Source: Myoxocephalus aenaeus
Lineage: Eukaryota; Chordata; Actinopteri; Perciformes; Cottidae
Direction: 5' to 3'
Assembly (NCBI GenBank): GCA_038501785.1
Contig: JBAMJR010000168.1
Span: 2,041,001 to 2,105,000, forward strand
Length of the DNA stretch: 64,000 nucleotides
This document shows, in pieces, positions 36,901-46,222 of this stretch. The notes under the pieces are model-generated. The model saw only the letters and a list, made by a program, of their open reading frames with translations. It was not told the origin of the DNA and did no database searches. Each line of letters begins with the position of its first letter. Position 1 is the stretch's first letter. The position numbers and the translations under genes are program-made.

Positions 36901-39900
36901 CAAAGACCCTCTGAGGTGCAACTCTCCTGTTGCAATGGAAACCAGCATGGAGACGATGGACCCTCTGGGGGTCAATGCACCCATGCAGCCTGAAGGTGAG
37001 CGGTGTGTCAACACATGTTCATATTGACAGTGAGACTTCTGTACATGCACACGCACACCTGAACTCTGTCCACTGTGAGGAGATAAACCTGGACACACTT
37101 TGATGAAATTTGACACTAGCTAGCACAGTGTTTTTCAACCTTTTTTGAGCCGCGGCACATTTTCTACAATAAAAAAATCCCGCGGCACACCAACAACCTA
37201 AAAAGTTACAAAATGTCACATTGTAGCATAATACAGCATATATGGTAGATCATTATTGCGCTACCTACTGGCATGGAAGAGTATTCAGTGTTTCAAGTAA
37301 ACCAGATTGCTCCATCAGACAAAACAAAAGTGTTATCACTTTGTTAGAAAAATGAAAATAAAGTTATGCAAAAAAGAACTAATATTTAGTTACTACTAAA
37401 TAGCTTATTGTGGAAAACAATAAGCTATTGCAAAACAAAACGGAATGAGTGCAGATGTGTGAGCATCAGGTTGTATCAGTATTAGTGGCTGCTTTCCTCT
37501 ACACATCTTTTTAAAACGGGGTTGTAGATTTGATACGGCTCTCAGTTCATGCTCCATGATGAGAGACACAACAGCAGAAAGACCTCACAGAGATCTCATA
37601 AAGATCGGCTTTTGGCGAAATGCCAAGAAATCGGCGCATGCGCAAGCGTAACCTGTTAACGGCGGACGGTGAACATTTAAAATCAGCATTTCCTCTTGCG
37701 CCACACCTGTAATAAATACCTGTAATAAATACATTACACCTGTAATAAATACCTCCCAGTTTGATAAATACTGACTTAAAGGAAACACGGTGTTCATTTA
37801 TTTTAATGACGACCACAAAGTGTGCAGGCTTTATCACTGCAGGATGTTTTTAGGGCTTTTGGAAGAATATTTCCAGAGCCTCTCTGAGTCAGAAACGTCA
37901 TTGATGAGCTCCAGGCTGTTTGTCTTGACCTGCAAATACATGAACTGTTAGGCTTTAACAGTGAGAGCTCATATCTTAAAATACTGATAGCTTCAGCAGC
38001 AAATCCCATTGTGAAAAGCATGTGACATATTTTTCGCCGCTCTCTGTCTGTCTCTCTCTCCGCTGTGTCTCACCTGTGCAGCGCATCAGGTGGAACTCCG
38101 CGTGCGCGACACAGAGCAGAGCAGAGTTGTAGACGCGACCCAGAAATGACATGCTGTGTAGATAAGATCAATAACATACGGCCGTTTAGTTTGTTTAATA
38201 GCAGAACAAGGTGCAGACCTGTTCTATATTACTCTGCCAGCCACTATATTGCAGCTCAGACGCTCAACAATGGAAAATCATTTGCGGAAACTAAATAATA
38301 TTTTTTTGGACCAATTAAGTGAAATTGGACATTTTCCCACGGCACACCTGACGATCTCTCACGGCACACTGGTTGACAATCACTGAGCTAGATCACTGGT
38401 TCAACTGGTCTGGCTGCAGGACTCACCATCACCCTGAATGACAAGAAATCAAGGAACATGTTCGACTTCTCAAATTGATTTAATAAAAAGATGGTGCAGT
38501 TTGAACCTAACAGAATATCACATTATGCCACCAATTAAAAAAAAAAAAAAACTAGTTCCCTTTTTATAGTCGTTTAAAACACAAAAGTGCATCTTAAGGA
38601 CACAAGATAATATATAATAATACAACACACATAACAGTTCAGTAACTTCAGCCTTTTTTTTTAAACGGACTCAACAGCTTTCATGCACAAACAATGAATT
38701 AAAACTACTGAGAAATAGTTTAAAAAAGACTCGTATGTAACTGTAGCTGAGAATACTCAGTGAATTATTTCCGTAGTGCAGCGTTGGTCATACATTCAGT
38801 GTCTTGAGGAGCAGCTTTTACCACAAACTCAAAATAAATTAAACAAAGTGTAATTAAAAAAAGATTAAAGTATACAACATTCACTTTTCTTCTGATTACC
38901 TTATCAGTAGATGAATACTGAAACGCATGAAGCAGCATCACTTCAAACTGAGGTGTAACACTGACACAGACCTGAGTCTGGAGGAATTCATACTGGGAGA
39001 ACTGGGGTCGTTTCCTCCTGACAAGAGTCTCAGTCTGGAGTGAAGCTGCGTTCACAGCAGAAGCGTTGAGAGGAGATTAATGCAGAGTCAGTGCTCAGAC
39101 GTCTGGATGAGAGGAACGTGACCCACCAGTTGAGAATCACTGAGGATGTATGATGTTGCTTGTCTTTCCTGATGAGTATTTTAAATGTTAAGATCTTGCC
39201 ATCCTCCAGATTGTGATGGCTGGCTGGGTCCCAGTGTGGCTTCTCCCTCCTCCACCTCAGCTAAGGACTGTGGCAGACCTAAAGCGGAGGAGGAAACGGC
39301 TTCCTGTGAGCAGCGCAGCATCACGGAGACGGTCATCAACGGCTCCATGAAGGAGACGGTCAGCCTCACCGTGGACGCCAAGACCGAGACCGCCGTCTTC
39401 AAGAGGTTCGCCAAACGCATCACTCAGAAAACACAACGCGGCTCTGCGCTAAATTCCATTTAATGCAGACGTTATCGTCCTGGGGTTCAAAAACACCAAG
39501 AGGAGATCACTGCATTCTCCTCTGTTATGGTCTCATTCTACTAGGAGTGTTTCCTAAAATAGTTTACCTGCGTTTGGATCCTGAGTCCACCAATGCTGTG
39601 CGTTTGCTGCAAGTATTTAGTTTGTTCTTGTGGACAAAACCACCATAGTGGCAGCAGAGCGACTTAAAACCAGAAACACACATTTATTCTCAGCACAACA
39701 TCGAAAGGTCCAGTTTCCACCCAAATACCACCATCTTGCTTTGTTCTCGCTCATTCGAATGCATCGTGCACTCGAGGCCAGTTTCTAGGTTTCAAATGCA
39801 TAAGGAGACGTCTATTCTTATACTTTAACAGACAGCGTGTCATAGTCAAAGACTGAGATAGCATTTTGCCCTCAGGAAAGTTAGGTTTAAACTATTTGTA

Positions 39901-42900
39901 TTATAAAAATCTGAAACCTTTCAAACACTTTCCCAAAGCCGGTCACCTTCGGGTATAAAACTGAAAAGCATCTCTCATGCTATGAAAGTTAAAATACACA
40001 AACATAAAACACAACTGGTGCATCTGGAGTGTTTCGGTTCTCCTCGCTATCTTTGTTCCTAAAATGAGCCCAGCTGGTCAGTCCACCTTAAGTGAGCCTT
40101 GGCTGAAGTTGTTGCTAGCATCGGGAGCTAATGGAGTTGTTCCTGATCCGATGTGAGGTCCCGGGACAGGATGTTATGTTACAGACTGTAAAGCCCTCTG
40201 AGGCAAACTTGTATTTGTGATGTTGGGCTGTATAAAATAAACTGAATTGAATTAACGCTCCACTTTAATCAGCAGGTGGCCTGCGAGACACAGGAAAATA
40301 AACTACTACTTTAATACGACTTTATACAGGGTTGTTACGCTCATGGAAAACCTGGAAAAGTCATGGAATTTTAAAATGGTTATTTCCAGACCTGGAAGAG
40401 TCCTTGAAAAAAATAAAATCCCAAAGTTTAGTAAAAGTCATGTAAATGTGTTATATTCATGTGTTCATGTCGTTCATTTACGCTGAGTTTGAAATAATGA
40501 ATATGCTTTTAAAAGAAAGACTCAAAATATAAGCAGGCATACATACAGGCATCTATATAAATGTTTATTCTTTTAATCAAACTATTGTCTCATTCATTTG
40601 AGTCATTTAAGGTTTACTGTATGCTTTGTATTCTCATTGTTAGTTTAAATACTACATTTACTCACTTTTTACTGTTTACACCCAGATTTCACTAAATGTT
40701 GCTCATGGACATTTGGTTTAAAGTCCTGGAACATGGGTCAGGATGTGTGAACCTGTGTATTTATACTGTAGTGATGAGACTATAACCTCATTCTTGCGTC
40801 TCACTCGTTCTCTCGCTCCCTGACTTCAGTCCCTCTCCACTAATTCCTCTCCTGACTTTGTAGTCCTGTTTCCTGGAGTTTCAGCTTCCAGTCGGTTGTC
40901 CCGTCCTCCGTCTGCTTGTTGATGCATTATTCTGTCTGTTTGTCTGTCTGAGTAACAACTGACAACCTGAGCTTCCCCTCCTCTCTCTCTTGCTGTGCGT
41001 TGTGGGTGTGGTCTTCTTCAGAGTTTTGAAATCTTATCGGTATGTACAGCCAATCAGAGATCAGCCTGCAGCCGTGATGTAGTCTTGTTGTCACGTCAAC
41101 CACCAACTTTTCTTTTCCCGATTTTGATCTTCTTTGGTTTCAGCTCCTTGTTTGTTTTTTATTTCATTATCTCCATTCTGCATGTGTTTCTACCAAAGGT
41201 GTTCAAGCGAGTTCATTAGTTTATTCTTGACGGGCCAAACGGATTAAACATCCAATTATTATTTTAAATGACATGTGGAAGTGAGTTAGTTTGCTGCAGA
41301 ACGACGCCACCATTTGATTATTTTTTTATGTTTTATTGCCCTTGGTTCTCAGTGATTGTCTCCATTTTAAGATTGTGAGTTAAGAGTCACATGAACACAT
41401 TTAACCTTATAAATTATATGATGTGCAAGCAGACACAGCTGGTTTAAATGGTGCATTTAAACCAGCTGACTGACTATATATATGTATGTATGTGTATATA
41501 TATATGTATATATGCACACGCGTGTGTGTGTATGACAGTAACAGTTAATATGAATAATAATTTTAAAAAAGTCCTTCTTTCCTGTCATTTATAATAATAA
41601 TCCACTCATTCCTTTTAATCCCAAAAGTGGAATGTTCTAGGTTCATAGGGAAATGCTATGTAAACATTGCAACTCTTTTTTAAAAAGCAATGTATCATCA
41701 TTTCAATAACCTATGAAAGGTTTATTTCTTATTAAGAACAAAGCTTTTCTTTTGAGCAGGGAAAGTTCATTTAAAGAAACAGGGACATGACCTCTTGATG
41801 AAGAAACATTAAAGCTGCATGTCAATAAGACTCCATTAAGATACTGGTGTGATGGTGTGGTAACCATAACAGAGGCTCTTATGAATTGGGCCCGTATGGT
41901 TCCTGGAGCATCACAGCTGCATCGTCTCAACTCTTAGAGTCCATTTGATGTTTGTGGGCGTTTTGCTTTGAGGCCTCATCAAGATTATTGGTGGTTCTCT
42001 GAGACAAAGCAAGACTGACGGCTGGCAATTTGGGTCTAATCAGTTGGTAACCCGCCTACTATCGGGCTCTGAAACTACAAAACCAACAGCGTCCTATTAA
42101 AACCGTTGACGTTCTCCATTTGCTGTACATTTTGATGCTTCTCCTCACCCTGCTCCACGTCACCACCTCCATCCTTTGTTTTCACTGTTCAGCATGCGTC
42201 ACGTGTTCTGTGTCTCTGTGCGGTCACATCGTATGGTATTGATGTCTGTGTGTTCCCCTGTGTGTTGCAGCGATGAAGAGAAGAGTGACTCTTCAGAGAA
42301 ATACTCGGTAGTGGAGTGTGGGGATTCGGAGAGAACAGGCGTCACCAGCTCAGCCGCAGCCTGCTGTCCCAAAACCGGGTCAGACGCAACACACACTCTC
42401 CTAAAAACACCTCAGTCAGACGCGTTCAGTTCCACGACCTCTTAAAGCGCTGGTTGTGTCTCAGTTGGTTTGTGTTCCTCAAAGCTGTAACTTCATCCCT
42501 TCATCACATCACCGTCTTAATGCAGAATCACAACCCTTCGTTACTCTATGCAGCGGGGAAAGAGTTTTCAGTCATTTATATTCAGTTGATGACTTTTAAA
42601 ATGCAATTAGAAATTGTATTTAATAAATCACAACATGGGAACTCGACTGTAAATGTTAAATCGGGACCAAAGGAATTGTGAGGTGCAATGTGGTAGAAAG
42701 GTTAATGAGTTTTCTTTACTTAATCTTTTTAACGCATCATATAAATGCAGATTCAGTTGATGAATTGATTCTACAAGTCCAGGCTCCATAAGGCTTTGTC
42801 CACAAAAACAAACATGCAGCACCTCCAGCAGTCGTCCATAATCACATGATGTACATCTCAGGCATATGTTCCTGTTTTATAGATCCTGTTGATTTAATGT

Positions 42901-43885
42901 CCCATTCAGATTAGGAACAGCCACATTTCTACACAATCCATTTTCTATCGGTCCATTCGTGGCACACAATGAGATCCAACGGTCATGTGACGCTGATGCT
43001 GACCCTTTCCCTCTGTGTGTGTGTGCAGTGAGAAGTGTCAGCCCAGTGTTGAGCTTCCCAACGGGCCTCTGGAGGAAATGTCACCCGTCGAGGAGGCCAA
43101 GTAAGTCCGACTGAGAGGAGGCTTCAGCGGTCCAGCCTCCAGATCCACTACCGTCAAATTCGGGTTATAAGCCGATACCCTTTTCCTTTCTTTTTTTTTT
43201 CCTCAACTTTGACCCGTGCGGTTTATATATTAGTGCGGCTGATTTTAAGGATTTTTCCGATTCTAAATTTGGCAGCAGTTGCAGAGGCGTACAACATTCA
43301 CGTGAAATATTCCCAAATCCCCTTCACAAGTGATCTCGCTGTAAAACAGGATCCTCTCAGCAGCAGCAGCCAAACTCCCTGCTGCCCGCCCCGCAGCAGC
43401 GCCACGCGGTGGAAAACAGGTCTGCGCTACAGGTCAGCGCTAGCTCGCAAGCTATCAGCGAGCGCTAGTTATGCGCTTGTGGTGGGTCCCGGCGGAGAGC
43501 CAAGCGGGGTTCCCTCCCCGTCAGATCTGTTTTCCATCGTGCTGCCAGCGCTAGCTGCAGCAGCTAGCTCCCCGACAACCACCGAAGGTAGCAGTAGCGG
43601 CTGTAGTAGTACTAGTAGCAGCAGCAGCAGTAGCTGTAGTAGTTGTGACTTATAAACTGTCGCGGCTCGTTTTGATTAAATACAACTTTCTTTAAATTGA
43701 GTAGATGCGGCGTATAAAAGGGTGCGCCTTTATAACCCGTATTTTACGGTACTTCTGTCCAGACCCACTGAGCACAGACGGGTTTCTATATGTACTGCGT
43801 CATCATTCGGTCCTCTTCCTGTCTTTCCTCCAGACTGGACCAGAGCGCCGTGTCCTCGGAGCCGGCTGTGAACGGGCCGGCGTGA
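17673..43885 (+). CDS. ppp6r3: Serine/threonine-protein phosphatase 6 regulatory subunit 3 (SAPS3)
   Basis: SAPS-domain subunit that binds the PP6 catalytic subunit and directs it to substrates, mainly in the cytoplasm. Coding exons: 17673-17899, 19454-19640, 19837-19974, 23113-23178, 24438-24550, 24830-24943, 25584-25710, 27108-27260, 28014-28163, 28740-28804, 29173-29288, 29398-29483, 30844-30930, 31341-31438, 33991-34045, 34474-34604, 35715-35830, 36574-36784, 36898-36995, 39210-39405, 42271-42378, 43029-43100, 43834-43885. They total 2766 nt: 921 residues plus stop, near the roughly 870 of human PPP6R3. Residues 1 to about 520 are the helical SAPS domain, starting MFWKFDLHTTSHIDTLLE; the rest is acidic and Ser/Pro-rich, ending AVNGPA. 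PPP6R3 fits better than PPP6R2 because of NVMKTTWGVLDPPVGNTRL and FEKEKNESAIVS. Confidence 0.95.
17900..19453 (+). other. ppp6r3 intron after coding exon 1
   Basis: About 1.55 kb. T-rich stretch at 18633-18660; no repeat family or gene recognised. Confidence 0.5.
19454..19640 (+). CDS. ppp6r3: ppp6r3 coding exon 2
   Basis: Residues 76-138: YPNISCELLTSDVGQINDRL and NPLLASFFSKVLSILIGRK, very strongly conserved in SAPS proteins. Donor GTACGT; phase 0 out. Confidence 0.95.
19837..19974 (+). CDS. ppp6r3: ppp6r3 coding exon 3
   Basis: Residues 139-184, with IVEFLRKREDFVDLMIKHIG and TSAIMDLLLRMLTCIE. Donor GTGGGT; phase 0 out. Confidence 0.95.
20086..22457. mobile_element. hAT-like element interrupted by a minisatellite
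   Basis: Ends CAGTGTTTCCCC (20086) and GGGGGAAACACTG (to 22457) are inverted repeats. The interior (about 20460-20660) resembles 30060-30300 and 37440-37680, so it belongs to a family with three members here. No intact transposase and no clear 8-bp target duplication. More than half of it is the 19-bp minisatellite. An 18-bp G run at 20113-20130 could form a G-quadruplex. Confidence 0.7.
20806..22113. repeat. Minisatellite, 19-bp unit, about 69 copies
   Basis: Unit close to CAGAGAGCTGCTCTGTGTT. Sequence variants (GTGTCC, GTGTTC, GTGATC, CCGTGTTC, GAGCCGCTC, and a form with an extra GCAGAGCT block) cluster in runs, showing repeated local duplication. Since 19 leaves remainder 1 on division by 3, all three forward frames read as the same 19-residue cyclic peptide, which produces long spurious open frames. 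It lies in a ppp6r3 intron. Confidence 0.97.
22458..23112 (+). other. ppp6r3 intron, right of the hAT-like element
   Basis: About 650 bp. No repeat or gene recognised. Confidence 0.5.
23113..23178 (+). CDS. ppp6r3: ppp6r3 coding exon 4
   Basis: Residues 185-206, WLNEEKVIQRLVDMVQPSQD then ED; acceptor CTTTCAG, donor GTGAGT, phase 0 at both ends. Confidence 0.95.
23952..24333. mobile_element. Small hAT-like element with TAGGGCTGGG ends
   Basis: 382 bp between TAGGGCTGGGTGTCG and TGATACCCAGCCCTA, terminal inverted repeats of a type common in fish. Noncoding. No exact 8-bp flanking duplication. It ends 104 bp before coding exon 5. Confidence 0.75.
24438..24550 (+). CDS. ppp6r3: ppp6r3 coding exon 5
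   Basis: Residues 207-244, RHSNASQSLCEIIRLSRDQM onward; acceptor AAATCAG, donor GTATGC, phase 2 out. Confidence 0.95.
24830..24943 (+). CDS. ppp6r3: ppp6r3 coding exon 6
   Basis: Residues 244-282: QETVEQLLFNIFEKEKNESA then IVSVIQILLTLFETRRPA. This block separates PPP6R3 from PPP6R2. Donor GTACGT. Confidence 0.95.
25584..25710 (+). CDS. ppp6r3: ppp6r3 coding exon 7
   Basis: Residues 282-324: FEGHMECPPGMSHPSFSVNH and RPRLKDFHQLLLEPPK. Acceptor CTTGTAG, donor GTAAAA, phase 0 out. Confidence 0.95.
25753..26926 (+). mobile_element. Small CAGGG-ended element, copy 3, split by a solo LTR
   Basis: The element's left part is 25753-25822 and its right part 26769-26926, flanked by CTTGTA on both sides (25747-25752 and 26927-26932): a perfect 6-bp target duplication. 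The left part also has a short internal deletion near 25785. Confidence 0.85.
25823..26768 (-). mobile_element. Probable solo LTR nested in the small element
   Basis: 946 bp read on the minus strand from TGTAGCGCC to GTGGCTACA, i.e. TG...CA ends with short inverted repeats. TAAT occurs directly on both sides (25819-25822 and 26769-26772), and the split sequence resumes as in the other copies, so the insertion limits are well defined. The 4-bp duplication fits a Gypsy-type LTR. A (CA)n tract lies at 26083-26105. Its 3' end carries the dispersed motif TTATCCAAAGCGACTTACAA. No coding domains, hence solo. Confidence 0.65.
27108..27260 (+). CDS. ppp6r3: ppp6r3 coding exon 8
   Basis: Residues 325-375: ANVMKTTWGVLDPPVGNTRL and LQSNTHSINTELINLNTLG, diagnostic of PPP6R3. 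Donor GTGAGT, phase 0 at both ends. Confidence 0.95.
27261..28013 (+). other. ppp6r3 intron after coding exon 8
   Basis: About 750 bp, no repeat or gene recognised. Confidence 0.5.
28014..28163 (+). CDS. ppp6r3: ppp6r3 coding exon 9
   Basis: Residues 376-425: DMYFKYIWNNFLHIQVEICT then a variable acidic/proline stretch and ESILIKH. Phase 0 at both ends. Confidence 0.95.
28272..28609 (+). mobile_element. Small CAGGG-ended element, copy 4
   Basis: Starts CAGAGTTCATAC and ends GTATGAACCCTG. Shorter than the others because of a deletion near the left end. No clear target duplication (ATTATA against CTATAG). Confidence 0.8.
28740..28804 (+). CDS. ppp6r3: ppp6r3 coding exon 10
   Basis: Residues 426-447: LFQKCQFIQRIVEAWSSNEK; acceptor CCATCAG, donor GTGAGT, phase 2 out. 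Confidence 0.93.
29173..29288 (+). CDS. ppp6r3: ppp6r3 coding exon 11
   Basis: Residues 447-486: AEGGRRRGYMGHLTRIANSI, the best-conserved SAPS signature. Donor GTAAGA. Confidence 0.95.
29398..29483 (+). CDS. ppp6r3: ppp6r3 coding exon 12
   Basis: Residues 486-514: LPAEDRDKWESFISGQLSDT and NKRNTVDL, near the end of the SAPS domain. The acceptor GACACAG follows a (GT)n run rather than a good pyrimidine tract. Confidence 0.93.
29930..30500. mobile_element. Remnant of the hAT-like family also at 20086 and 37126
   Basis: The block at 30060-30300 (GAGACGCAACAGCAGAAAAG and following) matches 20540-20640 and 37560-37680. Terminal repeats are not clear, so limits are approximate. Confidence 0.5.
30844..30930 (+). 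CDS. ppp6r3: ppp6r3 coding exon 13
   Basis: Residues 515-543: VNTHHIHSSSDDEVDFKDSG and FHQDSSLQQ, an acidic phosphosite-like region. Donor GTAAGA; phase 0 at both ends. Confidence 0.95.
31341..31438 (+). CDS. ppp6r3: ppp6r3 coding exon 14
   Basis: Residues 544-576: AFSDYQMQQMTSNFIEQFGF and NDEEFADQDDVV. Acceptor TTTGCCAG, donor GTGAGT, phase 2 out. Confidence 0.95.
31439..33990 (+). other. ppp6r3 intron after coding exon 14
   Basis: 2.5 kb with no recognised repeat family. A minus open frame at 32207-32632 has no family resemblance. Confidence 0.5.
33991..34045 (+). CDS. ppp6r3: ppp6r3 coding exon 15
   Basis: Residues 576-594: DIPFDRISDINFSLNTNES. Acceptor GTTGCAG, donor GTAAGT. Confidence 0.93.
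34474..34604 (+). CDS. ppp6r3: ppp6r3 coding exon 16
   Basis: Residues 595-638: ANIALFEARCKEKIQQFEDA and GSDEEDIWDEKDVTFAPEAQ. Donor GTCAGT, phase 2 out. Confidence 0.95.
34750..34870. repeat. LINE-tail-like repeat, inverted relative at 40185
   Basis: Carries a block with TAGCCCAACATCACAAAT and CTCAGAGGGATTTACA. Its reverse complement recurs at 40185-40258. Such blocks sit at the 3' ends of fish LINEs; family not certain. Confidence 0.5.
35110..35350. repeat. Retroelement-tail-like and AT-rich sequence
   Basis: 35110-35180 has a CATATGCACAGATACCAGAA block seen in fish retroelement tails, followed by AT-rich low-complexity DNA to about 35350. Confidence 0.4.
35715..35830 (+). CDS. ppp6r3: ppp6r3 coding exon 17
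   Basis: Residues 638-677: SSGSTDSEESTDSEEEDAKR, an acidic Ser/Asp/Glu run conserved in PPP6R3, then DRMEVDTG. Donor GTTGGT. Confidence 0.93.
36066..36489 (+). mobile_element. Small CAGGG-ended element, copy 5
   Basis: CAGGGTTC to GAACCCTG, flanked by AGGAGT (36060-36065) and AGGAGC (36490-36495), a 6-bp duplication with one change. A (GT)n run sits next to its right end (36460-36478). It ends 84 bp before coding exon 18. Confidence 0.85.
36574..36784 (+). CDS. ppp6r3: ppp6r3 coding exon 18
   Basis: Residues 677-747: GPVWTANFDDVPMDTGTS, then a Pro/Ser/Ala-rich stretch longer than in human as I recall, then ETGWADFSNFTPV. Donor GTAGGA. Confidence 0.92.
36898..36995 (+). CDS. ppp6r3: ppp6r3 coding exon 19
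   Basis: Residues 747-780: RPKDPLRCNSPVAMETSMET and MDPLGVNAPMQPE. Acceptor TTTTCAG, donor GTGAGC, phase 1 out. Confidence 0.93.
37126..38385. mobile_element. hAT-like nonautonomous element
   Basis: 1.26 kb, CAGTGTTTTTCAACC at the left and GGTTGACAATCACTG at the right. AGCTAG flanks both ends (37118-37123 and 38386-38391), within an imperfect 8-bp duplication. The inner block at 37440-37680 matches the elements at 20086 and 29930. No transposase. 37710-37755 repeats CCTGTAATAAATA three times. Confidence 0.75.
38386..39209 (+). other. ppp6r3 intron, right of the hAT-like element
   Basis: About 820 bp; poly-A tracts near 38540 only. No gene or repeat family recognised. Confidence 0.5.
39210..39405 (+). 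CDS. ppp6r3: ppp6r3 coding exon 20
   Basis: Residues 780-845, including ETVINGSMKETVSLTVDAKT and ETAVFK, which match PPP6R3 closely. The donor is GAG/GTTCGC, clearly weak, but it restores frame with the next exon (VFK-SDEEK, compare VFK-SEEGK in human). Confidence 0.88.
40185..40258. repeat. LINE-tail-like repeat, inverted relative of 34750
   Basis: Reads TGTAAAGCCCTCTGAGGCAA, then GATGTTGGGCTGTATAAA: the reverse complement of the block at 34757-34830. The rest of 39406-40326 shows nothing recognisable. Confidence 0.5.
40327..40755 (+). mobile_element. Small CAGGG-ended element, copy 6
   Basis: Near-complete copy between CAGGGTTG and GTGAACCTG. The right end has lost one C, and the flanks give no exact duplication. 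Confidence 0.82.
40756..42270 (+). other. ppp6r3 intron after the sixth small element
   Basis: 1.5 kb. Mixed TA/TG simple repeat at 41470-41530. Nothing else recognised. Confidence 0.5.
42271..42378 (+). CDS. ppp6r3: ppp6r3 coding exon 21
   Basis: Residues 845-881: SDEEKSDSSEKYSVVECGDS onward. Poorly conserved tail region, placed by splice sites (TGTTGCAG, GTCAGA) and phase. Confidence 0.82.
43029..43100 (+). CDS. ppp6r3: ppp6r3 coding exon 22
   Basis: Residues 881-905: EKCQPSVELPNGPLEEMSPV. Acceptor GTGTGCAG after a (GT)n run, donor GTAAGT. Confidence 0.85.
43149..43751. mobile_element. Inverted-repeat element with TACCGT ends
   Basis: TACCGTCAAATTCGGGTTATAA at the left pairs with TTATAACCCGTATTTTACGGTA at the right, with mismatches. 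Noncoding despite a 149-codon open frame. Includes an AGC/AGT trinucleotide run at 43594-43646. It ends 82 bp before the last ppp6r3 coding exon. Superfamily not assigned. Confidence 0.75.
43834..43885 (+). CDS. ppp6r3: ppp6r3 coding exon 23 (last)
   Basis: Residues 905-921 and TGA: LDQSAVSSEPAVNGPA. The NGP-end matches the VNGPV tail of human PPP6R3. Acceptor CCTCCAG. Confidence 0.93.
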
Positions 43886-44240
43886 GGTTCTCCCGCCGCC
43901 AGCTGACGTCCACCGTTCTGCCACGCAGCGCCTCCTGCTGGCCAGCCGGCGGAGCCGGCGCTCAGAGCCGCACCAATCACACGCCCCCACCAGGACCAGC
44001 AATACTCCTATTGGCTCATCACCGACCCACGGACAAGACAGGTGTACAGACACGGGACGAACTGAAACGCAAAGACTCACTCGAACGGATACAGAATACC
44101 TTTTTTTCTGCATTTGTTTATATACTATTGTTCTGATGAGGTGATGTGCGACTGATCTCTTGCCACTCAAAATTAAATAGTAAATGTTGCTATAGTTAAA
44201 GAAATGATTGTATGAATAAAATATTTTATAAAAAGAAAAA
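43886..44240 (+). other. ppp6r3: ppp6r3 3' UTR (minimal)
   Basis: The first good poly(A) signal after the stop is AATAAA at 44215-44220. Longer 3' ends further right are possible but not supported by a clear signal. Confidence 0.6.
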
Positions 44241-45790
44241 TGTATACAGAAACATAAGATGAATTACCACAGAACCAGGAATCCTGGCTGGAGCCGTCAT
44301 CCGGCATTAATACAACAGTTGCTATATTTCAAACGCTCGCCACTCATTGGTCGATTCTGAGCCAACCAATTGAAACGCATTTTAAAAAGGACACTCAAAG
44401 CTTCATTTTCGCTGCAGGTATTATTTGTAAATGTTTTTATCTTGTATTCTTCTGCATTGAGTAAGATAGGACACACCTTTTTTTCTTTCTTTTTTTGGGG
44501 TATACTTTTTTTAATTTATTATGGAAGTAAGACTTTTCATGTAAGGCTGACATGAGAGATCCAGGATGACGTCACCACAGCCTCTTCTCCAGAAACACAG
44601 TCCTCTTCTTTGGCCCAATACGCTTCTCTTTTTTCTGAAGTGCTTATGACTTGATGGTCTTCCCTTTAAATCTCTCACACATTAGAAGACGCACGGTGGT
44701 GATTTGAGGCAGTTTAGAGAACGTGGTAGTTTAAGTTAAAGACTTTGACAATGCGATTCCCTGTGAAAGAGTCACTTCTACCTGGAGACGGTCCCATTGG
44801 AACAGCTGTGCTGCTGATCAAGGGCCGACTTCAGGCGTCTTATTCTCTGACTGCTGTGGGAAACACACAAAGCCGTTCTCTCCAAGAGGCCGATAGCAAA
44901 CGAGAAGCACTCGACGGTCAAATCGGTCCCGGTAGACAAACGAGGAAACTCACTTGTCTTCGTGCTAATTGTTGAAATGTAGAACGCTCCAGAGACTCCA
45001 GTGTTCTGTGGTCTTAACCCTGGAAGAGTCTTCATTCTTTGTGTTCTTAGTCCGCCTTCAAGAGGCGACGACACCATCAGAGTGACATCGGCTGCTCTTG
45101 ATCGGCAGCAGATCTGTTGCGGCGTTAATGCTGCACCTCCGTCCCCGTAGCTGGGTTTAATGGTTTAATGGTTTAATGGTTTAAATGGTTTTAAACGGCC
45201 TCCATCCTTTTCATGGACTCCCTTCCTTTCTCTTCTGCCAAATGTGACCCTTTCTTCTTCATCTGGGCAACAAATGACTCACTGGTTGGGGGTTTGGATC
45301 CAAAAATAAAAATTTAACTGAGTTTTCTGTACCAGCATTGGAAGGGGGAGGAGCTATTTACGGATGATTGTTCAACACTTTTTTTTTTGGTCAGATTTAT
45401 TAATTAAATTTCATCTTAATTTCTGAAGCTAAGTGGTCTTTGCAGGTGGTTTCTTTTGGCGTGTCTAACCAGAGGGTTACAGATGAACCATATTTATGCC
45501 GTGTGATAGTTTCACTGGCGTGTGAGTTGATGTTGAATGTGAAACCCTGCATCAGATGGTAATTATCAGTCCGCCTGTTCCTGACCTGAAACCAGATGAA
45601 CTTGAAAGAAGCGCGTGGGAGAAGACGCGCTTTGGGAAGTCGTCACCGCTTCAACTCCCTTCAGCCTCCAGAGACCTGCAGGTCAGTGACTTCTTCCTTT
45701 TGTCCAGTTTGAACGATGGTAAAGGTTTGTTGATCCCAAACAATAAATACAGCATTAGTAACTTTAGCTCCAGACTAGATGTATTAATAT
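44241..45790. other. Intergenic or extended ppp6r3 3' UTR
   Basis: 1.5 kb without recognised repeats, apart from a short GGTTTAAT tandem at 45160-45185. Confidence 0.4.
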
Positions 45791-46222
45791 CAGGGTTCAT
45801 ACGCTCATGGAAGTTTAAAATGGTTATTTCCAGGCCTGGAAAAGTCCTTGGAAAAAGAAGGAAAACAAAATCCAAAAAGTTTAGTAAAAGTCATGTAAAT
45901 GTGTTATATTCATGTGTTCATGACGTTCATTCACGCTGAGTTTGAAATAATGAATATGCTTTTAAAAGAAAGACTCAGAATATAAGCAGGCATACATACA
46001 GGCATCTATATAAATGTTTATTCTTTTAATCAAACTATTGTCTCATTCATTTGAGTCATTTAAGGTTTACTGTATGCTTTGTATTCTCATTGTTAGTTTA
46101 AATACTACATTTACTCACTTTTTACTGTTTACACCCAGATTTCACTAAATGTTTGCTCATGGACATTTGGTGTAAAGTCATGGAAAAGTCATAAATCCAT
46201 TGGTCAGAATGTATGAACCCTG
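45791..46222 (+). mobile_element. Small CAGGG-ended element, copy 7 (full length)
   Basis: 432 bp, CAGGGTTCATAC to GTATGAACCCTG; the best reference copy in the window. No exact flanking duplication (TAATAT against GAATAA). Confidence 0.85.

Noticed and set aside
43209..43655. 149-codon open frame
   Set aside because: Lies within an inverted-repeat element in the last ppp6r3 intron; low-complexity Ser tail and no family resemblance.
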